Below, in pieces: positions 49,900 to 62,100 of a stretch of DNA of 64,000 bases (positions within the stretch are counted from its first letter, which is position 1; each line of letters starts with the position of its first letter). The stretch is taken from the NCBI GenBank assembly GCA_964058805.1, contig CAXKVV010002168.1, positions 124,001 to 188,000 on the forward strand, in the 5' to 3' direction. A model generated the notes under the pieces. That model was not told where the DNA came from and ran no database searches. It saw nothing but the letters and a program-made list of their open reading frames with translations. A program made the translations under genes and the position numbers. Source of the DNA: Schoenoplectus triqueter (taxonomy: Eukaryota > Streptophyta > Magnoliopsida > Poales > Cyperaceae).

Positions 49900-51245
49900 T
49901 TAATCAAGACGAGAACATCTTGACAGAGGATAAATAAGGTTGCAATGACAACACGAAAGGATGCATAGAGACAGGAACATCTTGACGTAGGATGATTAAG
50001 GCTTTGATAGCAATATGAAGAAGATATGTCAAGACAAGAACATCTTGACGTAGAGTGATGAAGGCTTTGATAGCAACATGAGAAGATACGTCGAGACAAG
50101 AACATCTCGACACTTGATGAAAAATAATAAGATACGTTGAGACAAGAACATCTTGACGTAGAATGACTAAGGCTTTGATAGCAACATGAGGGAATATGTC
50201 GAGACAGGAACATCTTGACTTTTTGATGAAGAATAACCAGAGCTACGATATTAACATGGAGATATATGTCAACTCTGAAGAAGAAGAACATTATGATGTC
50301 CTAGATAGGTGACATCTTAATGACTCACTGCCATGAGCAAGTAACTCATGATTGAATACGCTCACACAAGGGGTGTAGGGCTACATAGTAATTTTGCACA
50401 AGTAATGCAATATGTAGAATGATTAGTCGGGACAAGAACATCTTGACGATCGCTGAAGAATAACTAAAGCTACGACATCAGCATGGAAAGATATGTTGAC
50501 CTTGAAGAAGAAGAACATTACGATGTCCGAGCGAAGTGACATCTTAATGACTCGGTGTCATGAACAAGTAATTCATGACCATTTGAGCTAGCAAGACTGA
50601 ACTCATCCGTCGATGAGTTCGTCTCCTGGCTCATTTCCCGAGACTGTGAGATTGAATCGTTCTGTAGGTAGATTCATCCACAAAACAATGAATGTGAACC
50701 GTTCTGTAGGTAGGTTCCTTCACTAACACATGCCTCAATGTTGAACTGGCTCAGCGCTTCAGGTTTGACATTGTGTGTAATTGTGTTTCCTAGGTTTATG
50801 AATCGGCTTAGTGCTTCGAATTCATGATCTAGAAGATCGGTGAGAAGAAATACGTGGGCCATATCCACCCTTCTCCTGATTCACCAACCTCAAGATCAAC
50901 CGGCTCAGCGCTTCGAGTTGTATTTTGTGTGATTGGTTGTTGACTAGTTAAGATTGAACCGATCTGTTTGTAGGTTTATCTTCTAGATCAACGGAGGTCG
51001 AGTCGTTCTGTATGTAGACTCACCTCAAGCCCCTCTGAAGAGATTAACCTGGTCTGTAGGTAAGGTTACATCTCGAGGTGGCATAGACTGAACCGATCTG
51101 TTTGTAGGTTCGTCTTCCATAGGACAAAACCGATCTGTTTGTAGGTTTGTCTTCCATAGATTGAACCGATCTGTTTGTAGGTTCGTCTTCCATAGGGTTA
51201 AATAAAGATTGAACCGATCTGTTTGTAGGTTCGTCTTCCATGGAC
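49900..51245 (+). repeat. Sub-repeat blocks in the R/U5 side of the B LTR
   Basis: The gaacatcttgacgta sub-repeats (about 49900-50220) mirror the 62-bp array of the A LTR. From about 50940 to 51245 the motif aaccgatctgtttgtaggtt recurs at least four times, mirroring 53521-53690. Related single motifs (gttctgtaggtaggttc) are scattered between them. Confidence 0.8.
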
Positions 51246-51562
51246 CCCTTTTTACCCCTTTTATAAACTTAGACGATCACTTGACCATCTTTTAACTATA
51301 CTATTTGCTTCTCTCTTTCAAAGATCCAGAGGTGCCTCGAGGTTAGTAGCCCAGGGTAATTAACGGTGGGGGCTTGCGCCCACCGGAATCTACAAGAACT
51401 CACAATCACTAAAAAAAACCCCTGAATGTGCATCCAAATATCTCTAAACGGCTGAATCGGCCGACACCCGGCAGATGCACGCTCGGGAGGGATCTCCGTG
51501 TCCTTCTTCCGCGAACCCATCGCCCAGCGGCGGTGCGGCGGCGCGCGAAAAAGGGTCGCACA

Positions 51563-51633
51563 GGATCTGGCACGCCCGGTGGGACTATCAAAATAAACTC
51601 AGGGAACATAAGATTTTGGATGCATATTTAGGG
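51563..51633 (+). other. PBS-containing insert between two U5 ends of the B 3' LTR
   Basis: After a normal LTR end (GTCGCACA to 51562) comes GGATC and the 18-base PBS TGGCACGCCCGGTGGGAC (51568-51585). About 48 bases of leader-like sequence follow, and then a second copy of the last 74 bases of the LTR (51634-51707). The TSD follows only the second end. Confidence 0.85.
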
Positions 51634-51707
51634 GGGATCTCCGTGTCCTTCTTCCGCGAACCCATCGCCCAGCGGCGGTGCGGCGGCGCGTGAAAAAGGG
51701 TCGCACA

Positions 51708-51712
51708 GTACT
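51708..51712. repeat. Target-site duplication of element B (right)
   Basis: GTACT repeats 25915-25919. The gag of element A resumes at once (gtggaccccttcttgacg). Confidence 0.96.
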
Positions 51713-53065
51713 GTGGACCCCTTCTTGACGGGAGCTACCAGCTTTGAAATTGGCGTCTTGTGATTCTTGCAACGACTTGACCGCCTTAATCAATTCTTCA
51801 TTTTGTTTCAGCATGGTAGCGATTAGCTCCCGTTTCCTAATCAGCTCTTCGTCCCGTGCCTCGATGTGGCCTTTTAATATTTCAATTTCATCGACGGGCA
51901 TTTCGGGACGTGTTTCAACGTCATCTTCATTATCGAAGAAGTCGGGGTTTTCGTTGTGGTCTTCCCCTTCCCTGCTATTGCCCTCGGGGTTGACTCTCTT
52001 GGGAGGTCTCCCTTTTCTACCATTATTCTTATTGGTATTGGTGACGTGGGCTTGATTAGGCGGTGACTGGTCGTCTTGGACCATATTTACCTCACCATCA
52101 GTATCCGGATCAGTATCGTAGCTTATACTGATGGTGTTGACCGAGAAGTGCTCTTCATAACGAGCGGTTCTTCTCTTCTTCTTTGTTTGGTCAGGAGCAG
52201 TTATTTTCAGACTATTGAGTGGTATTCTCGAGCCTAATCGGCTGAATACACTCTTCTGACCTAGGCGGCTAAATACGCTCTCGGACGGAGCGTTGGATCT
52301 GCCGGCCTTGCTGGGCTGGGTTTGAGACTGGGGCTTTATTGGCTAAGAACCCTTTGGGACCCACACCTGTTGGGTGCTAGGTGTTGCCTTTGGTGTAAAC
52401 CTCCTCGGGTTCGGAGTGGAGACAATGGCTTGCGGCTGAGCCATGCCTTGAGATTGATCGGGGCGGGAGACGTATTGTCTCGATCTAGCGTTTCTCATGC
52501 TCTTCCTCTGTTTGAGGGCCCTGTGAGCCTTGTAGATGGCTTCTGCAGGGGCTTGAGACTTGTCTTGGCGGCGCTGAGGCCTTTGAGCTGGGCGAGGTGT
52601 GGGCTTAGGCACCTCCCATGCCTGGCGGAGCTGGCCTGTGGCCGAGTTTTTGGCCACTATGCGGAGGGCTGTAAATTTGTTAGAGACCGGGATGGCTGGC
52701 CTAGCCACCAGCTGGTTTTGATATGCATCCAGGGCCCTCTTCCTGGATGCTTGAGAGTCGCGGGCAGTTTGGGCTGCTGCTTTTCGAGCTGTCTTCTTAG
52801 ACGGTCGCCTTCTCCTCTTTGGGGAGGCAGTAGGAGAGGCCATTACGTTGTTGGAGATACCCTTGGGAGTCAGGGTGATCGATTCTTCCTCCTCGTCCGT
52901 AATGGAGATCTGGACGGTTGCGGGAGTGAAGGTGGCCACTGGAGCTGGGCCATAGACAGTCAGTTCTTGTGGGATGGTCCCAAAGAACATGAACAGTTTG
53001 CCCTCTGGGCTCTGTGCAGGCATGACGGTGTAGGGAGCGAGGTTGAAGTTTCCAAAGTATGTCAT
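51713..53065 (-). pseudogene. gag: Element A gag, N-terminal part
   Basis: It starts at ATG 53065 (MTYFGNFNLAPYTVMPAQ), about 120 bases after the PBS. The N-terminal 240 residues are basic and rich in Arg, Ala and Gln (SPKRRRRPSKKTARKAAAQ). A TAG at 52345-52343 interrupts after QVWVPKGS, where B is open. The frame then continues with the acidic/coiled part (IEARDEELIRKRELIATML) to the B insertion, where it ends at GSSRQEGVHST. The remainder of this gag lies at 25919-23352. Confidence 0.92.
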
Positions 53066-53184
53066 TTCCTACAAAAACAAAAAAACACTTGAAAATTATT
53101 AGTCATTTTAGCACATAGAAGACCACTTGTATCTCTTAACTATTCTATTTGCCTCTCTCTTTCAGAGATAAGAGGAGAATCTAG
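53066..53184 (-). other. Leader of element A with a possible splice acceptor
   Basis: Between PBS and gag the minus strand ends in a T-rich run followed by TTTTTGTAG directly before GAAATG. This resembles a plant 3' splice site, so the gag leader may be spliced. A donor cannot be assigned with confidence. Confidence 0.3.
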
Positions 53185-53202
53185 GTCCCACTGGGCGTGC
53201 CA
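53185..53202 (-). promoter_or_regulatory. Primer binding site of element A
   Basis: The minus strand reads TGGCACGCCCAGTGGGAC, starting 5 bases after the LTR end. This PBS form is usual in Tat-lineage elements. Element B's version, TGGCACGCCCGGTGGGAC, survives only inside its 3' LTR. Confidence 0.85.
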
Positions 53203-53207
53203 GATCC

Positions 53208-56200
53208 TGTGCGACCCTTTTTCGCGCGCCGCCGCACCGCCGCTGGGCGATGGGTTCGCGGAAGAAGGACACGGAGATCCCTCCCGAGCGTGCATCTGCT
53301 GGGTGCCGGCCGATTCTGCCGTTTAGAGAGATTTGGATGCACATTCAGGGGGTTTTTTAGTGATTGTGAGTTCTTGTAGATTCCGGTGGGCGCAAGCCCC
53401 CACCGTTAATTACCCTGGGCTACTAACCTCGAGGCACCTCTGGATCTTTGAAAGAGAGAAGCAAATAGTATAGTTAAAAGATGGTCAAGTGGTCATCTAG
53501 GTTCATAAAAAGGGGTCCATGGAAGACGAACCTACAAACAGATCGGTTCAGTCTTTATTTAACCCTGTGGAAGACGAACCTACAAACAGATCGGTTCAAT
53601 CTCTACTTAATTCTATGGAAGACAAACCTACAAACAGATCGGTTTTGTCCTATGGAAGACGAACCTACAAACAGATCGGTTCAGTCCATGCCACCTCGAG
53701 ATGTAACCTTACTACAGACCAGGTTAGTCTCTTCAGAGGGGCTTGAGGTGAGTCTACATACAGAACGACTCGACCTCCGTTGATCTAGAAGATAAACCTA
53801 CTACAGAACGGTTCAATCTTAACTAGTCAACAACCAATCACACAAAATACAACTCGAAGCACTGAGTCGGTTGATCTTGAGGTTGGTGAATCAGGAGAAG
53901 GGTGGATATGGCCCACGTGTTTCTTCTCACCGATCTTCTAGATCATGAATTCGAAGCACTAAGCCGATTCATAAACCTAGGAAACACAATTACACACAAT
54001 GTCAAACCTGAAACGCTGGGCCAGCTTAACATTGAGGCATGTGTTAGTGAAGGAACCTACCTACAGAACGGTTCACATTCACTGTTTTGTGGATGAATCT
54101 ACTACAGAACGATTCAATCTCACAGTCTCGTGAGATGAGCCAGAAGACAAACTTATCGACGGATGAGTTCAGTCTTGCTAGTTCAAATGGTCATGAATTA
54201 CTTGTTCATGACACCGAGTCATTAAGATGTTACTTCTCTCGGACATCATAATGTTCTTCTTCTTCAAAGTCGACATATCTCTCCATGCTGATGTCGTGTC
54301 TTTGGTCATTCTTCAGCGAGCGTCAAGATGTTCTTGTCTCGACTAATCATTCTACATGTTGCATTACTTGTGCAAAATCACTATGTTGCCCTACATCCCT
54401 CGTGTGAGCGTATTCAGTCATGAGTTACTTGCTCATGGTAGTGAGTCATTAAGATGTCACCTCTCTAGGACATCGTAATGTTCTTCTTCCTCAGAGTTGA
54501 CATACATTTCCATGTTAATATCGCAGCTCTGGTTATTCTTCATCAAACGTCAAGATGTTCCTGTCTCGACGTATCTCCTCATGTTGCTATCGAAGCCTTA
54601 ATCATCCTACGTCAAGATGTTCCTGTCTCGACGTATCTTATTATTCTTCATCAAGTGTCAAGATGTTCTTGTCTCGACATATCTTCTCATGTTGCTATCA
54701 AAGCCTTAATCATCCTACGTCAAGATGTTCTTGTCTCAACGTATCTTCTCATGTTGCTATCGAAGCTTTAGTCATCCTACGTCAAAATGTTCTTGTCTTG
54801 ACTAATCGTTCTAAAGGTTATATCATGTGTGCAAACATTCTCATGTGGCTCTACAATCCTTATGTGAGCTTATTTACTCATTTCTAAAATGCACAAAGTC
54901 TATTATATAATATCTTCCATTATTATTCCTATTATAAAGATGCATTTATTTATTATTATTATTTTTTTTTTATTTCTTAAACTCTATTTATCTATGTAGA
55001 AAAATTATTTACAAAAATAATAGGAAAAAGGGGTTAGCTATTAACTAGAATTTTATTTATATTTTTGGGATTTTTATAATAGCTAAAATAGTAGAATTTT
55101 ATTTTTATTATTTCTAAACTCTATTTATTTTGTAGAGATCACTTACAAGAATAATAGAAAATAAAATGGCTATGATTTTTTTATTTGTATTTTTAAAATA
55201 GCCAAAGTAATAGAATTTTATTATTATATTCTATTATGTTGAAACACTATTCATTATGTAGGAATTATTTACAAAATCAAAAGATGGTTAGCTATATTAT
55301 TTTTTATTATTATTATTTTTTATTTTTTTATTTTTAAAATCTATAATAGCTAAAAAGAAATCATTATTAATATTCTATCCTATTTATTATACTATTCATT
55401 ATATATTTTTATTATTTCTATTTATTATCCATAGAAAAATATAAGATTTTTTTATTATTACTATTATTAGTTGAAAAAAATAGCCATGAGAGATGAAATT
55501 CATTATATTTTTATTACAACTATTATTTTTATTGCATTTTATCCATCAAAATATTTTTATTGTATATTTGTATAGAAATAACAAAAGAAATGCAATTCAT
55601 TTTATTATAAAACTATATTATCATTCTTTATTATAGAAGAAAATGTATTTACTATCTATTATCATGGTAGTATATATTTTTGTATATTTTTGTTTTACTA
55701 TTTATTTTTATTATTCTTTTTACAGAAAATATCAACATAATATCTATCATTATTTATTTTTATTTATCAAAGAATATAGCTAATCTCATTATTTATTATG
55801 GCATATTACTATCATCATTATTATTTCATGGAAAATCACTTGAAAAATCAGTAAAACTATTATTCATGATTTTATTTGAATTTTTGGGATTTTTATAGTA
55901 TTTAAAATGACAAGTCAAAGCTAAGTCAAATATATCAATATATGTAATGTCTTTTGCTTTTAAATTGTTTTATCATGATTATATTTTTAAAACTGGAATA
56001 TTATCATATAGAAAAATAGTATGAAAAATAAGGAAACTTTAGAAACAAATTTGAGTCAATTTGGAGTTCAGGAGCATTTTCAAATGATTTATTTATTCTA
56101 TATCATCACTATTCTGCTATTATCTAATTAATGGGCTTAATGGACTGGGCCAGATTAATTTTCTTTTAATTTTGCTGCTGCTGGGCCCATTTGTTTTATT

Positions 56201-59195
56201 TTCGTAGAGTTGGGCCTCTATCCCTAGTTTGGGCTAGTTTAAATTATTTTCTTTCGCTGACTGGACTCGGGCCTATTTCATTAATTTCCTCAATATTGGA
56301 CCGGCCTTTTTCCTTTGAATCAATTGGGCTGCCCATTATCTCTCTTTTAAACTGTCAATCGTTAGATCTTCTTACGATTAGTGCTAAGAGAAAGAACAGT
56401 TTAGATACGCCCTATGATCTTCCTTTTTAAACTTAAACTTTTGAACGTCGCTAGATTACTCTGAGATTCGCGTTAGAAGTCTCGATTGATTTACAACGTT
56501 CCTTTCTCTTTCTACTCGGATGCGGATCCTGCTAGAAAGCGGGCTGTCGGGTCCTCCTCCCGTCACCGGAGCGCCTCCGCGTCAACACCTTGAGCATCGC
56601 CGGAGTGAGGAGAATCTATTAGTAGTCTTCGTTTCGTCCGATTTGCCGCCTACTGCCGGCGACACCAGTGCTGATCGGTGTTGTTCGGTACCTCTTTTCT
56701 GCCTTCAGTACCGGTTGAATATTATCAATTCTTGATCGTTATCTTCAACGTCTGGACGTCTAATTGTGCCAATTCTCTATTGAGCCTAGCGATTTTAGTG
56801 ACAATCGTAAAGCTAGAGCATCAAGTAACGAATAACAGTTTCTGAATACTGTACATTCCAGTTATTATTGCTAAACCTGATATTCCACACCAATTGTGAC
56901 TTCTTGTGAAAGCCGGTATACAAGCAATTAGAACACACTCGAGGCCGAGAGACTTTAGTCTTCGATCAATCACGAGTAATAGTTAGGAGACAATATGCTT
57001 GCTCTTCTACTAACTTTTTTACTAATCCTTTCTTTCCCTTTCTTCTTTGAGCTGATGCTTAATTTAAGCAAATTGAAACGAAGCAACCAAAAAAATTGAA
57101 ACGAAGAATGAATCAAAAGTTGAAAATATTCAAAAGAAACAGTCAGAGAATTGAAATGAAAAGTTTCAACAGAAAAATGAAAATTCAAACAAGATGAAAA
57201 AAAACTTCATCTTTACTTGCAAGAATTCTATATTTTTTTTTTAAGAAAGGGAATTACACTTGCCAAACCTTAGGATGTATGCACAATTGGTGAAATCTGT
57301 GGAGGGAGGATTAGTGTGATCTAATTGAGAGATTCAATTGAATCTACTATCAATTGATCAATCTCCATTTCTTCTTGCTTCTCCTTGGATCTTGATCATT
57401 GCTTCTTCCTTTCTCCAATTGGGATCAATTAACTAGGGTTTGGCTGTTTTTGCTAAGTTCTCAGGCCCTTGGCCGAGATCGATTAGCCTAGGCGAGGCCT
57501 TTGCTGGAGAATACAATGTATCTATGGGTGTTTCTTTTACTGGTTTGAAGAGTGTAACAATGTTTCTTTGCTGAAAATCTGAAGACCCTTTTTCTTGGCT
57601 GTTAAAGGCTTATATAGCACCCAATTGGAGATTAATTGTTAAATTGTGTTTCTTGCAACACAATTTGTGTTTCTTCCCTCCCACGGATCGATGACATGGC
57701 TACATCCCGTCCCTTCTTTCAATAATTCAACGGTATGGATCAATCCGAGTTGTGTTTGTTGTTGTTATGGGTTAAGCTTCGGATTAGCAACAGGGCAATG
57801 TGACCACAACTCACCATCCCTCGTTCTTTCTTTCAAACACCGAATTGATCAATTCTTGGTACATGCTCTTGATCATGTGCACCGGTTCCAGTGAGTAATC
57901 ATGTAAGCATCAACTGTTTTATGGCAGCAACTACTCTAACCGCATCGTGGGGCCCACATAGTGCCTTCTAAACCGCCAATTCGTTCAATTACTCCCCGGA
58001 TCACCCTATTGAATTTTATACCCGAATTACTTCTCCCCTGATGCGAGTGATGTACAGTACACCATCTTCAAAATAAATTGTTTCAATGGATTCTACTCGC
58101 CAAGGGCTTTCCAACGGTATATTATTTGTCAAATTCCGTCGCCGTTTGAGTGCTTTTCCATTTTCGGTTTATTTTCTGTTGAAAATTCGGGTCAGCAGGG
58201 AGGGTAATTCGCACCAGGGAAGAAGGAGTGTATTTCTGTCCTAGTGGGACCCGTTCCCAGTGAGAGAAACAAAGGAAGAACAAGAGAGGGAGGTGATGTG
58301 GTGCGGGTGGACTAGGTGCACGTGAACCGGCTCCACGTGTCATGTTTAATGAGATACAACAATGGTGCGCCGAGTTTACGTAATTTTTTATTCTTTCAAA
58401 AATTCTCTCCAGCGCCATTTAGGTGTCTTCAATGTTTGGCAGCCCCAAATTGTACCCAGATAAGTTCCTTGCTCCAAGTTGCACCCTTAAAAGCCCCTTG
58501 ATCAAATCCTGACCCTTGGATTTATCTGATTTTCTTTCTCCAATTAATTTTAATAGATCCCTTCATCCAAAAATCATGAAATTTTCACCAAAATTCTCTA
58601 AATTCATGATGATCACCTTTGTATTTTTATATTCCCATTTTACCCCTGTTTCTCTGAATTAAAAATTATTTTATCCATAAAACCCTATTTCTTCCTCCAT
58701 ATCAATCCCAGATTTCATTTGTAGCTCAGTGTCTCTGCCAATTCTCTCTCTCTTGCAAAAACCACCCTAACTAAATACCAATTAGACTTATATTGATATT
58801 TATTAGGGTTTGATCTGATCAACAGTTGATTACATGTCAACAGTTGATACAAATCTAGACTGGATCAGATGGTTGCTCTCAGCTTTGGCACCTGATCAGT
58901 CTTGTGAGATTGACTTTCAATCCCTTAACATGAGGGTGACTTGGTCAAAGAACTGACTACTTATCAGTAATTGACACAAATCAAAGCATGGTTAGGTAGT
59001 TGCTCACAGCTTTGGCACCAGGTCAGCCTTGAAAGCAAAATCACATTTGAAATTTCTCATGACTAGTTGTATCAGAATACTAGCTTGGCATTGACATCAT
59101 TTCATGTGGCATAGGGATTATACTGCTTCAGCTCTTAGGGTTTGATCTTGGCTTTTTCTCCTGTATTTCTTCCTTCACCCTTTCAGGGGTAAACA
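53208..59195 (-). repeat. 5' LTR of element A (5,988 bp)
   Basis: The complete LTR begins TGTTTACCCC at 59195 and ends GTCGCACA at 53208, followed by the PBS. It pairs with 1-5189. It holds the same sub-repeats, a short ATT run (54949-54962), the AT-rich block (54886-56120), a candidate TATA box (3604-3611 equivalent, about 57610-57617) and G-boxes near 58319. No genes. Confidence 0.95.
53521..53690 (-). repeat. Short tandem motif near the U5 end of the A LTR
   Basis: ggaagac(g/a)aacctacaaac followed by agatcggtt occurs at 53521, 53567, 53617 and 53653 with spacings of 46, 50 and 36. Related acctacctacagaacggttc motifs continue towards 54130. The same repeats lie inverted at about 51080-51245. 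Confidence 0.85.
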
Positions 59196-62100
59196 CGCGC
59201 AAAAAAAGAAAACGAGACACGACGTCCTCGGTATCGCTGAAAACGAGTCCGGGCGTGCAGAACATGAAAACGGGATCTAAAGCCCTCGGTACCGCCGAAA
59301 ACGAGTCCAGGAGCGCAAAACATGAAAACGGGACCAGACGCCCTCGGTACCGCCGAAAACGGGTCCGGGCGCGGAAAACAAGAAAATGAGACACGACGCC
59401 CTCGGTACCGCCGAAAACGGGACCCGACGCCTTCGAGACCGCCGAAAACGAGTCCGGGCACGCAAAACATTAAAACGGGACCCGACGCCCTCGGTATCGC
59501 CGAAAACGAGTCCCGGCGCGTAAAACATGAAAACGGGACCCGACGGCCTCGGTACCGCCGAAAATGAGTTCGGGCGCGCGAAACATGAAAACGATATCCG
59601 ACGCCCTCGATATCGCCGAAAATGGGGCCCGACGCCCTCGAGACAGCCGAAAACGTGTCCGGGCGCGCAAAACATGAAAACGGGACCCGACGCCCTCAGT
59701 ACGGCCGAAAACGAGTCTGGGCGCGCAAAACATGAAAACGGGACCCGACAACTTCGGTACCGCCGAAAACGAGTCCGGGCGCCCAAAACATGAAAACGAA
59801 ACCTGAAGCCCTCGGTACCGCCGATAACGAGTCCGGGCGCGCAAAAGAAGAAAACGAGACACGACGTCCTCGGTACCGCCGAAAACGAGTCCTGGCGCGC
59901 AAAACATGAAAATGGGACCCGACACCCTCGGTACCGCCGAAAACGAGTCCGGGCGCGCAAAACATGAAAACGGGACCCGACGCCCTCGGTACCGTCGAAA
60001 ACGAGTCCGGGCGCGCAAAACAAGAAAATGAGACCCGACGCCCTCGATACCGCCAAAAACGGGACCCGACGCCCTTGAGACCGCCGAAAAAGAGTCTGGG
60101 GGCGCAAAACATGAAAACGGGACCCGACGCCCTCGGTATCGCCGAAAATGAGTCCGGGCGCGCAAAACATTAAAACGGGACCCGACGCCCAAGGTACTGC
60201 CAAAAATGAGTCTTGACGCGCAAAACATGAAAACGGGACCCGACGCCCTCGGTACCGCCGAAAACGAGTCCGGGCGCGCAAAACATTAAAACGGGACCTG
60301 ACGCCCTCGGTATCACCGAAAATGAGTCCGGGCGCGCAAAACATGACAACGGGACCCGACGGCCTAGGTACCGCCGTAAATGAGTTCGGGCGCGCAAAAC
60401 ATGAAAACGATACCCGACGCCCTCGATATCGTCGAAAACGGGGCCCAACGCCCTCGAGACAGCCGAAAACGAGTCCGGGCGCGCAAAACATTAAAACGGG
60501 ACCCGACGCCCTCGGTACCACCGAAAATGAGTTCGGGCGCGCAAAACATGAAAACGATACCCGATGCCCTCGAAACCGCCGAAAACGGGACCCGACGCCC
60601 ATGAGACCGCCGAAAACGAGTCAGGGAGCGCAAAACATGAAAGCGGGAGCCGACGCCCTCGGGAGCGCCGAAAACGAGTCAGGGCGCGCAATACATGGAA
60701 ATGAGAGCCGACGCCCTCGGTACGGCCGAAAACGAGTCCGGGCACGCAAAACATGAAAACGCGACCGACACCCTCGTTACCGCCGAAAACGAGTTCGGGC
60801 ACGCAAAACAAGAAAATGTGACACGACGCCCTCCGTACCGCCGAAAACGGGACCCGACGCCTTTGAGACCGCCGAAAACGAGTCCGGGAGTGCAAAACAT
60901 TAAAACGGGACCCGACGCCCTCGGTATCGCCGAAAATGAGTCCGGGCGCGCAAAACATGAAAACGGGACACGACGGCCTCGGTACCGCCGAAAATGAGTT
61001 CGGGCGCGCAAAACATGAAAACGATACCCGACGCCCTCGATACCGCCGAAAACGGGACCCGACGCCCTCGAGACCGCCGAAAACGAGTCAGGGAGCGCAA
61101 AACATGAAAACGGGAGCTGACGCCCTCGGGACCGCCGAAAATGAGTTGGGGCGCGCAAAACATGGAAACGGGAGCCGACGCCCTCGGTACGGCCGAAAAC
61201 GAGTCCGGGCGCGCAAAACATGAAAACGGGACCCAACAACCTCGGTACCGCCGAAAACGAGTCCGGGCACCCAAAACATGAAAACGAGACCCGACGCCCT
61301 CGGTACCACCGATAACGAGTCCGGGCGCGCATAACATGAAAACGGGACCCGACGACGACGGTACCGCCGAAAACGAGTCTGGGGGCGCAAAACATGAAAA
61401 CGGGACCCGACGCCCTCGGTACCGCTGAAAACGAGTCCGGGCGCGGAAAACATGAAAACGAGACCCGACGCCCTCGGTACCGCCGAAAACGAGTCCGGGC
61501 ACGCAAAACAAGAAAATGAGACACGACGCCCTCGGAACCGCCGAAAATGGGACCCGACGCCTTCGAGACCGCCGAAAACGAGTCCGGGCGCGCAAAACAT
61601 TAAAACGGGACCTTACGCCCTCGGTATCGCCGAAAACGAGTCCGGGCGCGCAAAACATGACAACGGGACCCGACGGCCTCGGTACCGCCAAAAATGAGTT
61701 TGGGCGCGCAAAACATGAAAACGATACCCGACGCCCTTGATATCGCCGAAAACGGAGCCCGACGCCCTCGAGACAGTCGAAAAAGAGTCCGGGCGCGCAA
61801 AACATTAAAACGGGACCCGACGCCCTCGGTATCGCTGAAAACGAGTCCGGGCGCGCAAAACATGAAAACGGGACCCGACGGCCTCGGTACCGCCGAAAAT
61901 GAGTTCGGGCGCTTAAAACATGAAAACGATACCCAACGCCCTTGATACCGCCGAAAACGGGACCCGATGCCCTCGAGACCGCCGAAAACGAGTTCGGGCG
62001 CGCAAAACATGAACACGAGACCCGACGCCCTCGGTACCGCCGAAAATGAGTCCGGGCACGCAAAACAAGAAAATGAGACACGACGCCCTCGGAACCGCCG

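Larger units (their letters stand above)
25920..51707 (+). mobile_element. Element B: Tat/Ogre-type Ty3/Gypsy element with antisense PMD gene
   Basis: This 25.8-kb plus-strand element sits in the gag of element A, with TSD GTACT on both sides. Parts in order: 5' LTR fragment (25920-29674), gag, protease, linker, RT, RNase H, aRNase H and integrase (29675-38695), a 3' region with tandem repeats (38696-40673), an antisense gene (40674-44261), a hairpin (44295-44336) and a 7,361-bp 3' LTR (44347-51707). It is the same family as A at protein level and in the 3' half of the LTR, but its U3 is different. It is defective: it has no PBS, a truncated gag start, three nonsense codons and one frameshift. 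Confidence 0.95.
44347..51707 (+). repeat. 3' LTR of element B (7,361 bp)
   Basis: It begins TGTTTACCC and ends GTCGCACA, followed by the TSD GTACT. The first 3.75 kb match the 5' LTR fragment. From about 48480 to 51562 it is homologous, inverted in the window, to the R/U5 side of the LTR of A (53208-56150). The middle (about 45740-48100) is unlike that of A. The last 145 bases are an extra U5 end separated from the normal one by a PBS-like stretch (see 51563-51633). Confidence 0.95.
1..59195 (-). mobile_element. Element A: Tat/Ogre-type Ty3/Gypsy LTR retrotransposon, doubly interrupted
   Basis: The element reads on the minus strand. Its 5' LTR is 53208-59195, the PBS is 53185-53202, and gag-pol is split into 53065-51713, 25919-23352 and 12277-7155. 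A 3' non-coding region (7154-5190) and a 3' LTR (5189 to beyond base 1) follow. Domain order gag-PR-RT-RNaseH-aRNaseH-IN and the long LTRs place it in the Tat lineage (Ogre/Retand-like). It is interrupted by an Athila element (12278-23351) and by related element B (25920-51707), and each interruption is bounded by exact 5-bp duplications. The right end abuts the satellite at cgcgc. The matching left TSD lies outside the window, so that insertion cannot be confirmed here. Confidence 0.93.

Noticed and set aside
59277..60602. 441-codon open frame and many others in the satellite
   Set aside because: The predicted proteins are 58-residue periodic repeats (SCFARPDSFSAVPRASGPV-like) and occur in several frames on both strands. 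They follow from a stop-poor 58-bp tandem unit.
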